Assembly (NCBI RefSeq): GCF_013393385.1
Contig: NZ_AP023239.1
Span: forward strand, 2,914,001-2,978,000
Direction: 5' to 3'
DNA from: Paenibacillus sp. URB8-2
GTDB taxonomy: Bacteria; Bacillota; Bacilli; Paenibacillales; Paenibacillaceae
Length of the DNA stretch: 64,000 nucleotides
The notes under the pieces are model-generated. The model saw only the letters and a list, made by a program, of their open reading frames with translations, was not told the origin of the DNA and made no database searches. Position 1 is the stretch's first letter. Every line of letters begins with the position of its first letter. Made by a program: the position numbers and the translations under genes. Below, piece by piece: positions 17,588 to 27,021 of the stretch.

Positions 17588-18820
17588 TTAAAAAGCCCAG
17601 TTTCCGTTCAAAAACACCGGTTCTTCCGTTCCATCGTTTGTAACGCCGTATATATTCATCTCTGCCGAGCCGATCATGAAATCGACATGCGTAACGCTTG
17701 TGTTGAGACCGCGATCTTCAAGCTCTTCCTTCGTCATGCTTTTGCCGCCTTCCAGACAGAATGCGTACGCGGTTCCGATCGCGAGATGGTTCGAGGCATT
17801 TTCATCAAACAGCGTGTTGTAGTACAAAATATTGGAATCCGAAATCGGGGAATAATGGGGGACAAGAGCTACTTCGCCCAAATACTTGGCGCCTTCATCC
17901 AGGCTGATCAAATGCTCCAGCGTTTCCTGTCCCTGCTCGGCCGAAACCCCGACAATTCTTCCATTCTCAAAGGTAATTGAGAAGCCGTCGATGATGTTGC
18001 CGCCATGACTGAGCGGTTTCGTGCTGCGGACGGTACCGTTAACGCCCGTTTTCAGCGGAGCCGTGAACACCTCTTCGGTCGGCATGTTGGCTACAAAAGT
18101 ATGCCCTTGTGCGTTGATGCTGTCGCCCTGCGCCCACAAGTGGCCTTCCGGAAGCTCGATGGTAAGATCCGTTCCTGGAGCGGCATAACGCAGCTTCTTA
18201 TATTTCTTGGCGTTAAGCACGGCCGCTTTCGATTCCAGTGTATCCAGATGCTCTTGCCAGGCGGCTACCGGATCTTCACGGTCAAGACGTACGGTATGGA
18301 AAATCGCTTCCCACAGCCTTTCTATCCGCTCCTTGGCAGGAACATCAGGGAATACTTTGTCGGCCCAAGCCTGTGAAGGAATGGCGACGATGCTCCAGCT
18401 GATTTTGTCAGCCATGACATATTCTCGGTATTTGGTCAAGGCGGCTCCGCGGGTCTTATGATAGTCCGCGATCCGAGCCTGGTCGATTCCTTTCAGCGCA
18501 TCCGGGTCTTCGGCAATGACCGACAGCACAGCTGCGCCGTTCTCGGCAAACTCGGTAATCTCGCCGGCATACCAGGCTGGGGCCTTGGTGAAGACCTCCG
18601 GGGCGGCATGCTCGAACAACAGGCGCGTGATGCGTTCGTCGCTCCAGTTGACTTTGACCTGGCTGGCGCCGGCTTCATACGCCTTGGCAGCGATCAAACG
18701 GACGAATTCCGCCGCGACGATGGGCGTATTCACGACCAGCGCTTGACCCGGCTGCACATTAACGCCTATTTTTACGGCCAGGTCGGCGTATTTGGAAAGT
18801 TTTGCTTCAAAATCGGTCAT
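17588..18820 (-). CDS. M29-family aminopeptidase, upstream copy
   Basis: A 410-residue paralogue of the next gene with the same signatures (VGVNVQPGQALVVN, NMPTEEVF, GEVALVPHYSPIS, ASNHLAIG, HVDFMIGSAEM). The start is the ATG at 18820 after GGAGG; a longer frame to 18835 has no binding site of its own. All metal ligands appear intact, so both copies are probably active. The two differ throughout, indicating an old duplication rather than a recent one. Confidence 0.92.
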   Translation of the reverse strand: MTDFEAKLSKYADLAVKIGVNVQPGQALVVNTPIVAAEFVRLIAAKAYEAGASQVKVNWSDERITRLLFEHAAPEVFTKAPAWYAGEITEFAENGAAVLSVIAEDPDALKGIDQARIADYHKTRGAALTKYREYVMADKISWSIVAIPSQAWADKVFPDVPAKERIERLWEAIFHTVRLDREDPVAAWQEHLDTLESKAAVLNAKKYKKLRYAAPGTDLTIELPEGHLWAQGDSINAQGHTFVANMPTEEVFTAPLKTGVNGTVRSTKPLSHGGNIIDGFSITFENGRIVGVSAEQGQETLEHLISLDEGAKYLGEVALVPHYSPISDSNILYYNTLFDENASNHLAIGTAYAFCLEGGKSMTKEELEDRGLNTSVTHVDFMIGSAEMNIYGVTNDGTEEPVFLNGNWAF

Positions 18821-19109
18821 AGAAATTTCCTCCATTGTTCAAATATAAGAAATCCGATAAGCTTCGCACTTAATCTTGGCTGTGAAGTTTCCACTAGAAA
18901 CGGTGCGTCTTGGAAGCCGGGCGAAGTCGTTTCTTAGGTTGCCAAATTAAGCTATTGAGTATTGTACTAAATTATTAACCGCCGGATGAAAAAAGTCAAT
19001 TAGGTCGGAGGAGCGGGATTTGAGCGGGCAATAATGATATACTGAAATGGATTTCCACTTCGCTCCAAGAGCGATTGGACATCTGACGATATGAAAGGAT
19101 GGAAGCTTC

Positions 19110-19391
19110 ATGAGCGTAAGCGTTACGGAAGCGGCCATGCGCCGCAATGAGGAAGGAAATTATGTGGGAAGAACCGTATTTACCCTGGAGGGCCATGCGG
19201 CCCAATACGAAATTACGTTCTTCAGCAAAAAGGGCAAGGAATGGGATTACAGCCTGAGCTTTGCGGGCGAGCCCGGTAGTGAAGAGCAATTCCTGGAACT
19301 GGACGCCAAGCTGGAGGAAGATGACGAACTGTTCGACCGGCTGCTGGACGCGGCTCTGGATGCAGAAGATTCAGTAGACACCAAAGAATAA
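19110..19391 (+). CDS. Hypothetical acidic small protein
   Basis: A 93-residue protein with AAAGGATG upstream of its ATG. It contains a predicted beta-hairpin region (YVGRTVFTLEGHAAQYEITF) followed by a strongly acidic C-terminal helix (LEEDDELFDRLLDAALDAED). No signal peptide or membrane segment. I do not recognise a named family. It is transcribed away from the aminopeptidase pair and converges on the potassium channel gene. Confidence 0.6.
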   Translation: MSVSVTEAAMRRNEEGNYVGRTVFTLEGHAAQYEITFFSKKGKEWDYSLSFAGEPGSEEQFLELDAKLEEDDELFDRLLDAALDAEDSVDTKE

Positions 19392-19445
19392 TACAATGAT
19401 GCGTAACAGTTAGCCGGTCCGCGCATATACTCGTGGAGGCGGATA

Positions 19446-19475
19446 AAAAGAAAGAACGGCGGATTCTCCGCCGTC
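19446..19475 (-). terminator. Terminator of the TrkH/KtrB-type gene
   Basis: ACGGCGGA-TTC-TCCGCCGT is a perfect stem; on the minus strand it is followed by TTCTTTCTTTTT. It lies just after the minus-strand stop codon. Confidence 0.85.
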
Positions 19476-19482
19476 CGTATGT

Positions 19483-20829
19483 CTAACCGATCATCATGTG
19501 GCCTTCGGGATGGCGGTACAGCTCCTTGCCTTTGGTCGGTCTAAGGGCGTAAGCCAGTGTCAGGGGTCCGGTCCGTCCTATGAACATGAGTAGGATGACG
19601 AGAATTTTCCCGGCAGCGCTCAGCTCTGTGGTCAGTCCCATCGTAAGCCCCGAGGTGCCGAAAGCGGACACAGACTCAAACATCACTGTAAGAAAGTCGG
19701 CTTGCTCGGTAATCGACAACAGCATCGTGGCGGTTATCACAAGCAGCAGGGAGAGCAGTGTCATAGTTATAGCCCGGTAGACGCTCTCTTTGGACAAACG
19801 ATGGCGAAACAGCACCACATCTTCTCTGCCGCGAATGCGCGAGTATACGGCGGCGATGAGCAGGGCGAATGTCGTCACCTTGATCCCCCCGCCGGTGGAG
19901 CCCGGGGCAGCGCCGATGAACATCAGCAGAATAATTAGAAACTGAGTCGATTCCCGGAGCTTGTAGATATCAAGTGTCGTAATGCCGCCAGATCTCGGAG
20001 TCAGGGCCTGTAAAAAAGAAGCCAACGCCTTTCCGCCGGGATGAAGCGGCTTCAGCGTATGATACAGCTCCAGCCAGAAAAATAGTGCAGCTCCGGCAGC
20101 GATCAGTATAAGGGAAGTGGACAGAACCACCTTGGAATGCAGGGTAAGCCGTCTTCGCTTGCGGAAATCGACCACGTCGGACAATACGATAAAGCCGATC
20201 CCGCCCAGAAAAATAAGCAGCATGGCCGTGATGTTCACCACAGGATCTTCAACATACCGTGTCAGACCGCTGAACGGCCCGTGCACATCGCCAAACAGAT
20301 CGAAGCCGGCATTGTTAAAAATGGAAATGCTGTGGAATATGCCGTAGTATACCGCTTTCCCTGCCGGCATGTCCTTCAGGAACCGGAGTGCCAGCGCCGC
20401 CGCCCCGGAAAGCTGGATCACCAGCGAATAAATCAGAACCCGGCGAATAAGGCGAACAATTCCCTGCATGGAATTCTGATTCATCGACTCCTGAAGCAGC
20501 AGTCTCTCTTTGAGAGATATCCGCCTGCTCAGTACGAGCGTAATCAGCGTTGCCATCGTTACAAAGCCGAGGCCGCCGAACTGGAACAGTACGAGCAGCA
20601 CAATCTGGCCGAAGGTCGTAAGTCCGGTCCCGACATCGATAACGGCCAGCCCGGTCACGCAAGTGGCGGAGGTGGCCATAAACAGCGCATCGATCCAGGA
20701 GATATCGCCCCCCGCGGATGAAACGGGAAGAGAAAGAAGCACGGTGCCTGCGGCAATAAGAAGAATAAAGCCGAGGGATAAAATTTTGGGCGGAGTCAGA
20801 CGCAGCCCGCCATAGGGTAAATTGGCCAT
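19483..20829 (-). CDS. TrkH/KtrB-family potassium uptake protein
   Basis: A 448-residue membrane protein with the fourfold M1-P-M2 repeat of the SKT superfamily. Filter-region segments are visible: SATCVTGLAVIDVG, FNNAGFDLFGDV, GAAPGSTGGGIKV and SVSAFGTSGLTMG, each with the conserved Gly. Length matches KtrB/KtrD of Bacillus (about 445-450). It needs a cytoplasmic RCK partner (KtrA/KtrC), which is not adjacent, as is common for KtrCD-type pairs. AGGAGA precedes the ATG on the minus strand. Confidence 0.92.
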   Translation of the reverse strand: MANLPYGGLRLTPPKILSLGFILLIAAGTVLLSLPVSSAGGDISWIDALFMATSATCVTGLAVIDVGTGLTTFGQIVLLVLFQFGGLGFVTMATLITLVLSRRISLKERLLLQESMNQNSMQGIVRLIRRVLIYSLVIQLSGAAALALRFLKDMPAGKAVYYGIFHSISIFNNAGFDLFGDVHGPFSGLTRYVEDPVVNITAMLLIFLGGIGFIVLSDVVDFRKRRRLTLHSKVVLSTSLILIAAGAALFFWLELYHTLKPLHPGGKALASFLQALTPRSGGITTLDIYKLRESTQFLIILLMFIGAAPGSTGGGIKVTTFALLIAAVYSRIRGREDVVLFRHRLSKESVYRAITMTLLSLLLVITATMLLSITEQADFLTVMFESVSAFGTSGLTMGLTTELSAAGKILVILLMFIGRTGPLTLAYALRPTKGKELYRHPEGHMMIG

Positions 20830-20991
20830 GGGTCCATTCTCCTGACATCAGTGTGTTCGTTCCGGCATTGTGACAAATTATATCACAATTTTATGCTTTT
20901 CCCTAAGCAAACGGCAGGAAATGCACTTGTAATATCGAATGGTTCTATTGGAATATCCAATTTCGCATCTTCCAAAGGAGGGTTTTTGACG

Positions 20992-21345
20992 GTGAACAGT
21001 CCCATCCTGACTCAGATTGGTGGCGTTTTTATTCCGGTTAGCGATATTGAAAGATCGAAAGATTGGTATTGCGATCTGCTTGGCTTGCCGTCTGACGGTG
21101 AAATTCTGTTCGGACATCTGTTCGTGATTCCGATGACAGGGCCGGCCATAGTGCTGGACAGCAGAATTTACACCAGCGAATGCGTTCTGAATACACCGTT
21201 GTTTCACCTGAATAGCCATGATATCGACGCCGCTTATGATTTTGTGAGGCAGAGCGGAGCCGAAATATTGACCGATATCGAGCATGACCATTGGTTTAAC
21301 TTCAGAGACCCGGACGGAAATGTGTTGATGGTCTGCCGCTCTTAG
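20992..21345 (+). CDS. VOC-family (glyoxalase/bleomycin-resistance fold) protein
   Basis: A 117-residue protein starting at GTG 20992, nine bases after AAAGGAGGG; longer upstream frames start before the binding site. The paired beta-alpha-beta-beta-beta modules are visible, with GGVFIPVSDIERSKDWYCDL at the start and FRDPDGNVLMVC at the end. These proteins bind a metal and catalyse isomerisation, dioxygenation or drug binding; the substrate is not predictable. A broken GNAT gene follows 11 bases downstream. Confidence 0.85.
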   Translation: MNSPILTQIGGVFIPVSDIERSKDWYCDLLGLPSDGEILFGHLFVIPMTGPAIVLDSRIYTSECVLNTPLFHLNSHDIDAAYDFVRQSGAEILTDIEHDHWFNFRDPDGNVLMVCRS

Positions 21346-21356
21346 GAGGCCTATGT

Positions 21357-21688
21357 GTGAAAGAAGACCGTTTTATGATCAGAGAAGCCGTACCGGAGGA
21401 TGCCCGCCCGATAGAGGAGCTGTACCGGCTGCTGCTGCCGGATCATCCGGATATTGAGGTTCGGCCCGACCGGATACGTCAGATATCGTCAAATCCGGAC
21501 AGCTTTCTGTACGTATGCGAAGAAGATAACGTAATAGCGGGCACGGTGCATTTGCACTTATGTATGGATGCGCTGAGCGGAACCCGCCCTTTTGCCGTTG
21601 TGGAAAGGGTAGGGATGAAGCGCATCTTTTTTATGCCGCGCTCGGCTATGACGGAAAAGGAAGTAAATTATTTAAAAAATACCTTTAA
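21357..21688 (+). pseudogene. GNAT N-acetyltransferase pseudogene with deleted acetyl-CoA site
   Basis: The N-terminal half reads as a normal GNAT (IREAVPEDARPIEELYRLLL, GTVHLHLCMDAL, RPFAVVERV). Then the whole motif A/B core, including the acetyl-CoA-binding loop, is missing. The C-terminal end resumes in another frame as EAHLFYAALGYDGKGSKLF to a TAA at 21686-21688. This indicates an internal deletion of roughly 40 codons that also shifted the frame. A continuous frame reads through to 21728 but its last 40 residues are nonsense for the family. The protein cannot be an active acetyltransferase. Confidence 0.75.
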
Positions 21689-21724
21689 AATGAAAATACA
21701 AAATGAAAAACAGACGATTGGGAA

Positions 21725-22261
21725 GTGAACATAGTGGGTGTAACTTTAAGGGAACTGGTTCCCGGCGATGCCGAGGAACTCCTCCGCCTGCAGCACGCAC
21801 TGGACGAAGAAACAGCTTTTATGATGCTGGAGCCGGGCGAGCGGCATTCCAGTGCGCAGCAGGTTCGGGAGATGATACAAAGTTATTCTGCGGCGGAGAC
21901 ATCCATTCTGATCGGTGCGGAAGCGGGCGGACAGCTCACGGGCTATGTTTCAGCAAGAGGAGGCGGGGCAAACCGCAACCGTCACAGCGCCTATATCGTA
22001 ATTGGGGTTCTTAAAAGCTATCAGGGTATGGGAGTGGGCGGCGCGCTGCTGAGCGAACTGGAACCCTGGGCCAAAGAGAACGGAATCGTCCGTCTCGAGC
22101 TTACGGTGATGAAGCATAACGCTCGGGCAATTGCCTTGTACACCAAAAGCGGCTTCTCCGTTGAAGGAACCAAAGTCAAATCGCTCAGAGTCGACGGCAA
22201 ATGGGTGGACGAATATTATATGAGCAAAATTATCGAGGCTTCGGCGGAAGAGAATACATAA
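21725..22261 (+). CDS. GNAT-family N-acetyltransferase
   Basis: A 178-residue intact GNAT starting at GTG 21725, or at GTG 21734, which has a better spaced GGGAAG site. The acetyl-CoA-binding loop is present (LKSYQGMGVGGALLSELEPW), followed by LELTVMKHNARAIALYTKSGF, typical of the RimI/PhnO-like branch. Acceptor substrate unknown. It follows the broken GNAT gene, and may originally have been cotranscribed with it and the VOC gene. Confidence 0.88.
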   Translation: MNIVGVTLRELVPGDAEELLRLQHALDEETAFMMLEPGERHSSAQQVREMIQSYSAAETSILIGAEAGGQLTGYVSARGGGANRNRHSAYIVIGVLKSYQGMGVGGALLSELEPWAKENGIVRLELTVMKHNARAIALYTKSGFSVEGTKVKSLRVDGKWVDEYYMSKIIEASAEENT

Positions 22262-22378
22262 GATGGACAATCCGGAGACTGCATGAGAGCAGATGGTTTG
22301 AAGATAGATGCTCCGCCTATTTTGTGAAATTCGCTTCTCAGGTATGCCTGATGAAATTGCAGTGATCTTCTCATACAT

Positions 22379-22416
22379 AAAGCAGCCCGTTCTCGCCGAG
22401 ACCGGGCTGCTTTAAT
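22379..22416. terminator. Bidirectional terminator between convergent genes
   Basis: AAGCAGCCCG...CCGGGCTGCTT stem with a 12-base loop, flanked by A and T tracts. It separates the GNAT gene and the CNNM/CBS gene, which converge here. Confidence 0.8.
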
Positions 22417-22446
22417 CATTGACTGACAGGACTTAAAACCGGCTTT

Positions 22447-23772
22447 CTACGTGAATGATTCCGCTGCGGCATCCCCGTCCGACCTCGTTCCAAGCTCGAT
22501 TTCAACTTTGCGGACGCGGTGGCGGTTCATTTCGCGGACAGTTAGCGTATCCTGCCCATGCGCGATTTCTTTGCCGACAGCAGGCTCTTCCAGATGGCTG
22601 TATACCCAGCCGCCGATTGTGGTCACTTCGTCATCTTCAAGGTCCAAGCCGGTTAGCGTGCGAAGCTCAGGCAGCGACACCTTGCCGTCCACCATATAAT
22701 GGTCTTCTCCGAGCTTCTCTACGCTTTTGAGTTCATCTGCGTCGAATTCATCGCGTATTTCGCCGACGATTTCTTCCAGAATATCTTCGATCGTAATAAG
22801 CCCGGAAGTTCCGCCGTATTCGTCAAGCAGGAGAGCGATATGCACCCGTTCCTTCTGCATGCGGGTCAGCAGCGTCTTTACAGGCGTAACTTCGGAAACC
22901 GTCAGGAGCGGATGGATGAGATCTTTAAAATTGAAACTGGGATTGCTGTCATATTCGAGATACATCTGCTTTGTATTGACCATACCGATAATGTTGTCCT
23001 TGTTGCCTTCCGCCACCGGAAAGCGGGTATACTGTTCTTTGCGGATAATATTCAGGTTCTCTTGAAGAGAATAATTGGTAAACAGGCAGACCATATCCGT
23101 ACGCGGAACCATGATCTCACGGGCCAGCATTTCGTCAAAAGCGAAAATCCGGTTAACATAGCCGTATTCGGCTTTGTTGATCTTGCCGCTTTCATAACTC
23201 TCAGACAAAATAAGACGAATCTCTTCCTCCGAGTGCGCCTCTTCGTGCTCGCTGGCCGGCTTCATCCCGAACAGGCGAACCAGAAGATTGGCAGAGCCGT
23301 TAAGCAGCCATATTAAAGGAAACAGGATACGATAGAACAAAATAATCGGTTTGGCGGTCAGTAGACTGATTTCTTCGGCTTTGTTGATGGCTGCGGTCTT
23401 CGGTGCGAGTTCGCCGATAACGACATGCAGAAACGTCGCAATAAAGAAAGCCAGTACGAATGACAGGACATGGCTAAATTCGCTGCTGATGCCGGCCCAG
23501 TGGAAGAACGGATAGAGTAGCTGCTCAAAAGCGGGCTCCGCAAGAGCACCAATGCCCAGAGCAGTAATGGTGATGCCAAGCTGGCAGGCGGACAGATATC
23601 CGTCCAGATTGGCGGAAACCTTTTGAACGGCTACTGCATTTTTTCGTCCTTCAAGCACCATTTGGCTGATCCGGCTTCCCCGTAGTCGCACAACTGCAAA
23701 TTCCGTAGCTACAAAAAAAGCGGTAAAAACAATCAAAACGGCCACCAACGTCAAACTAAGTCCTATACCCAT
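22447..23772 (-). CDS. CNNM/CBS/CorC-HlyC transporter-associated protein (hemolysin family)
   Basis: A 441-residue membrane protein. Residues about 1-190 form the DUF21/CNNM transmembrane domain (FVATEFAVVRLRGSRI, ACQLGITITALGIGALAEP), about 205-330 a pair of CBS domains (MVPRTDMVCLF, LLLDEYGGTSGLITIEDILE), and about 345-425 the CorC_HlyC domain. Members take part in magnesium or cobalt homeostasis; Bacillus homologues include MpfA-type magnesium exporters. The 'hemolysin' name is historical. It faces the DUF1836 gene divergently. Confidence 0.92.
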   Translation of the reverse strand: MGIGLSLTLVAVLIVFTAFFVATEFAVVRLRGSRISQMVLEGRKNAVAVQKVSANLDGYLSACQLGITITALGIGALAEPAFEQLLYPFFHWAGISSEFSHVLSFVLAFFIATFLHVVIGELAPKTAAINKAEEISLLTAKPIILFYRILFPLIWLLNGSANLLVRLFGMKPASEHEEAHSEEEIRLILSESYESGKINKAEYGYVNRIFAFDEMLAREIMVPRTDMVCLFTNYSLQENLNIIRKEQYTRFPVAEGNKDNIIGMVNTKQMYLEYDSNPSFNFKDLIHPLLTVSEVTPVKTLLTRMQKERVHIALLLDEYGGTSGLITIEDILEEIVGEIRDEFDADELKSVEKLGEDHYMVDGKVSLPELRTLTGLDLEDDEVTTIGGWVYSHLEEPAVGKEIAHGQDTLTVREMNRHRVRKVEIELGTRSDGDAAAESFT

Positions 23773-23917
23773 ATAATCGGTACCATCCCTTTCCTTAATA
23801 AAATAGGTTATACTCCTATTATAAGTTCATTTGAACTCATTTTACGAACTTTTTAATTGTATTTCAAATTTTGCGGATTTTTCAACAGGTCAAAGACAAA
23901 GGAGGAGCTGAACGGCT

Positions 23918-24676
23918 ATGGAATCATTTACATTAACCCGCATGGAGATGTCCTCACTTCTGCTCTCACTGACCGGCGAGTCCGATCATACTCCGCTGCA
24001 TATTTTACAGGAGGCGTGGACCAAGCTTCACCGCCAAGAAATGAAGGAGGGTACATCGCTAAACGCATTTTTGTCCACGGATATTCCAGCTATTCTGCAA
24101 AAAATCATCCATGGGGGGAAGGCCAAAGGATTGTCCCTCCAGGAAATTGCCGCACTTGGAGCGCTAATAGAGTATTCCACAATTTCCATTACCGCTATGC
24201 AGAACTGGGTGAAACGAGATTTCAAAGAATATCTTGGCGCGCCGAGAGAAGGGAAAAAGTATTCGATCAACCAAGCGGCTATACTGTTTATGATCGAGGA
24301 TCTGAAATCTTCACTCGACTTTCGGAGCATTCGCCAATTGTTTCGCATGCTGTTTCTGAAACCGGAACAGGATGATGACGATCTGCTAGAGCCTGTACAA
24401 CTGTATGGCGCGTATGCCTTATTATTCGAAGAGAACCGGGAAGCTGACAGTCCGGAAGAAGAATGGAACCCGGAAAATCCGCGGGACAAGCTTTGGAGCA
24501 GCGGAAGATGGGCCCTGGCCGCCGAACAGGCGGTACAGCGGCTATCCCACCTCAATCGGCCTCAGAGGGAAACCGTGCGGAACTCGCTGTTAATTGCAGC
24601 GATTTCGGTTCAGGCCTGTTATTTTCAGGCGCTGGCCAGACAGTATTTCAACGCCTCTCTGTTCCTGGACTTCTGA
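23918..24676 (+). CDS. DUF1836 domain-containing protein
   Basis: A 252-residue soluble protein with AAAGGAGGAG about ten bases before its ATG. The DUF1836 region runs about residues 70-190 and includes ISITAMQNWVKRDFKEYLG, GKKYSINQAAILFMIEDLKS and SLDFRSIRQLF. This pattern resembles a MerR-like helix-turn-helix, so DNA binding is plausible, but function is unknown. No membrane segments. An MFS gene follows 85 bases later on the same strand. Confidence 0.8.
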   Translation: MESFTLTRMEMSSLLLSLTGESDHTPLHILQEAWTKLHRQEMKEGTSLNAFLSTDIPAILQKIIHGGKAKGLSLQEIAALGALIEYSTISITAMQNWVKRDFKEYLGAPREGKKYSINQAAILFMIEDLKSSLDFRSIRQLFRMLFLKPEQDDDDLLEPVQLYGAYALLFEENREADSPEEEWNPENPRDKLWSSGRWALAAEQAVQRLSHLNRPQRETVRNSLLIAAISVQACYFQALARQYFNASLFLDF

Positions 24677-24761
24677 GGCGATCCGGAAGATGAAAGGTTT
24701 CAATTCAATCAGGGAAAGATTATATTACAATTACTAAGTCGGAAATTAGGGGGATTCAAGC

Positions 24762-25979
24762 GTGGAAGCAAAAGCAGACGGATTGCTAAAGAGCCCGAAG
24801 CAGCGCAAGCTGCTCTTCAGCGCAGGGTTAAGCTGGATGTTCGACGCCATGGACGTCGGCATGATTTCCTTTGTCGTTGCGGCGCTGGCCAAGGAATGGA
24901 GTCTTAGACCGGGACAGATCGGTCTGTTGACGAGCATTAATTCGCTGGGCATGGCTGCGGGAGCCGCTGCCGCGGGCATCCTGGCCGACAAATACGGCCG
25001 GAAAAATATTTTGTTATGGACGCTGGTCATCTTCTCGGCAGCCACCGGCTTGTCGGCGCTCGCGGCGGGATTTGCCATTTTGTGCGTGCTGCGTTTCATA
25101 GCGGGCTTCGGGCTTGGCGGCGAACTTCCCGTCGCATCCACACTCGTGTCCGAGAGCGTTGAGCCTAGAGATAGAGGCCGGGCGGTCGTTCTGCTCGAAA
25201 GCTTCTGGGCGGTGGGGTGGATCGCCTCCGCACTGATCGCATATTTTGTCATTCCGGATTACGGCTGGCGTGTTGCCCTCATGATCGGGGCAGTACCGGT
25301 GCTGTATGCCCTTTACCTTCGACGGGCCATCGACGATTCTCCACGGTTTGCAGGAATCCGCAAGGCGCCTGTTCCATTTGTGGAACGCTTCGCCTCGGTA
25401 TGGTCGGCTGATAACCGCAAGTCTACCGTTATGCTCTGGATTTTGTGGTTTACGGTCGTCTTCTCCTATTACGGAATCTTCCTATGGCTGCCGTCGGTGA
25501 TGGTGCTGAAAGGCTTCAGCCTTGTGCGGAGCTTTGAATACACGCTGATAATGACGCTGGCCCAGCTTCCCGGTTATTTTACCGCCGCCTATTTCATCGA
25601 GAAGTTCGGCCGCAAATTCGTGCTTGTCGTATACCTCTTCTTTACCGCTGTCAGTGCGGCCTGGTTCGGCTTCGCCTCTTCCGAGGGAATGCTGATCGCC
25701 GCAGGCATCTGCCTGTCATTCTTCAATCTAGGCGCCTGGGGCGGAATGTACGCCTACACTCCGGAGCTGTATCCTACGGCTGTCCGCTCGACGGGAGTCG
25801 GACTGGCCGCTTCGTTCGGCCGGATTGGCGGCATAATCGCTCCGCTGCTCGTTGGCGTGCTTGTTGAGCGGTCCGTCGGCATTCAATCCATTTTTCTGCT
25901 GTTCTTCGTTACGGTGATCATAGGCGCAGCAGCCGTACTGTTTCTCGGCAAAGAAACGAAAGGGACGGACCTGCTATAA
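24762..25979 (+). CDS. MFS transporter (sugar/acid:proton symporter type)
   Basis: A 405-residue protein with 12 predicted membrane helices, starting at GTG with TTAGGGGGA upstream. The MFS loop motif ADKYGRKNILL lies between helices 2 and 3, and its counterpart EKFGRKFVLVVY between 8 and 9. AGFGLGGELPVASTLVSE in helices 4-5 is typical of the sugar porter or aromatic-acid:H+ symporter branch. The C-terminal YTPELYPTAVRSTGVG supports this. The substrate is unknown. Transcribed alone or with DUF1836. Confidence 0.9.
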   Translation: MEAKADGLLKSPKQRKLLFSAGLSWMFDAMDVGMISFVVAALAKEWSLRPGQIGLLTSINSLGMAAGAAAAGILADKYGRKNILLWTLVIFSAATGLSALAAGFAILCVLRFIAGFGLGGELPVASTLVSESVEPRDRGRAVVLLESFWAVGWIASALIAYFVIPDYGWRVALMIGAVPVLYALYLRRAIDDSPRFAGIRKAPVPFVERFASVWSADNRKSTVMLWILWFTVVFSYYGIFLWLPSVMVLKGFSLVRSFEYTLIMTLAQLPGYFTAAYFIEKFGRKFVLVVYLFFTAVSAAWFGFASSEGMLIAAGICLSFFNLGAWGGMYAYTPELYPTAVRSTGVGLAASFGRIGGIIAPLLVGVLVERSVGIQSIFLLFFVTVIIGAAAVLFLGKETKGTDLL

Positions 25980-26009
25980 ACAATTCGCGGTCCATCCCCA
26001 CAGCCAACA

Positions 26010-26852
26010 TTATATTTTTTTTAAAAACTCATCAAAATACCTATAAAATTCTTCTTTGTTTGCTAGATGAACATTGTGATCGGGATTCGACACTTCTTGG
26101 GCAATACAATTGGAGAGGAGCGACTGCATTTCAACAAAATCTTCGTCTGAAACGGCATCGTTGCCTTTTGCTCTGATTAACAATACCGGACACTGTATGC
26201 TCGGAAGCAGATGAAACCAATCCACATCATGCGCAATGCCGGCAGCCATAGCCTGGGAACTGAACAACATCTGATACCCCTCAACCGTTTCTACCAGACT
26301 ATTCATGAAATATTGATAGCTCAGCTTCGAATCCGTAGCATGTTGAACAAAATCCATTGCTTCACTTAAGCTGGAAAATGGTAATGACCAATCTTTGGTC
26401 AAAGGGTCAACGGTTGGGATTGGATCTGCCTTCAGCATGTTGGGATTGGCGGGTCCTGACGCGGATCGGTCAAGGATTGCCAATGCTTTTACATATGTGG
26501 GATATAACGCTGTTAAATATCCGGCGACCCGTCCGCCCATCGAATGGCCTACGACAAGGACTGAGTTTATTTTTAAAAAATCCAATAGTTCAATCATGTC
26601 TCCTGCCATTTCCTCAGCCGTATATTTCGATGCGGGTTTCCCGCTCAATCCGTGTCCTCTTTGATCCGGTGCGATAATTCTGTATTGTTGTCCATAACGT
26701 TCTATAAAATCAACCCAGGTTTCGGCCCGGCCCCATCTTCCGTGGAGACAAAGAATAACCGGCCCTTCGGTTTGTGTATCAAAATAAAACAGATCGATGC
26801 TGTTCAACTTCGCAATATTTCTGTGGATTTTTGTTTTTCCCACCTTATTCAC
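26010..26852 (-). CDS. Alpha/beta-fold hydrolase
   Basis: A 280-residue enzyme. The nucleophile elbow is GHSMGG, the oxyanion region LCLHGRWG, PDQRGHGLSGKP is the conserved strand-4 segment, and the catalytic His lies in NPDHNVHL. An acidic residue lies in IRAKGNDAVSDE. Substrates in this family include esters, lactones, epoxides and haloalkanes; none is indicated. It converges on the MFS gene with 30 bases between stops. The gene is AT-richer than the operon that follows. Confidence 0.9.
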   Translation of the reverse strand: MNKVGKTKIHRNIAKLNSIDLFYFDTQTEGPVILCLHGRWGRAETWVDFIERYGQQYRIIAPDQRGHGLSGKPASKYTAEEMAGDMIELLDFLKINSVLVVGHSMGGRVAGYLTALYPTYVKALAILDRSASGPANPNMLKADPIPTVDPLTKDWSLPFSSLSEAMDFVQHATDSKLSYQYFMNSLVETVEGYQMLFSSQAMAAGIAHDVDWFHLLPSIQCPVLLIRAKGNDAVSDEDFVEMQSLLSNCIAQEVSNPDHNVHLANKEEFYRYFDEFLKKI

Positions 26853-26957
26853 TCCCCTATATTAGGAAAAATCAAGATATTCAGTTGTTCCGTCTCCGCC
26901 ACTTTTATTATAATGCGAATAAACGTTCCCGTGGTATGAAGCAAATCATAGGATTCA

Positions 26958-26966
26958 TGATATAAT
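26958..26966 (+). promoter_or_regulatory. Extended -10 promoter of the TerB-ATPase-helicase operon
   Basis: TGATATAAT is an extended -10 (TGN-TATAAT). It overlaps the most upstream in-frame ATG of the TerB gene, implying that transcription starts near 26973 and that translation starts further down, at 27004 or 27022. No good -35 is visible, which is usual for extended -10 promoters. Confidence 0.55.
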
Positions 26967-27021
26967 GGTAGGAACTAAATGGGCGGTTCTTGGGCTGCCG
27001 GCAATGGAGCGGGATGGATCG

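Noticed and set aside
16805..17980. Plus-strand open frame of 391 codons across the aminopeptidase genes
   Set aside because: Antisense to two conserved M29 genes; it reflects codon bias of the opposite strand.
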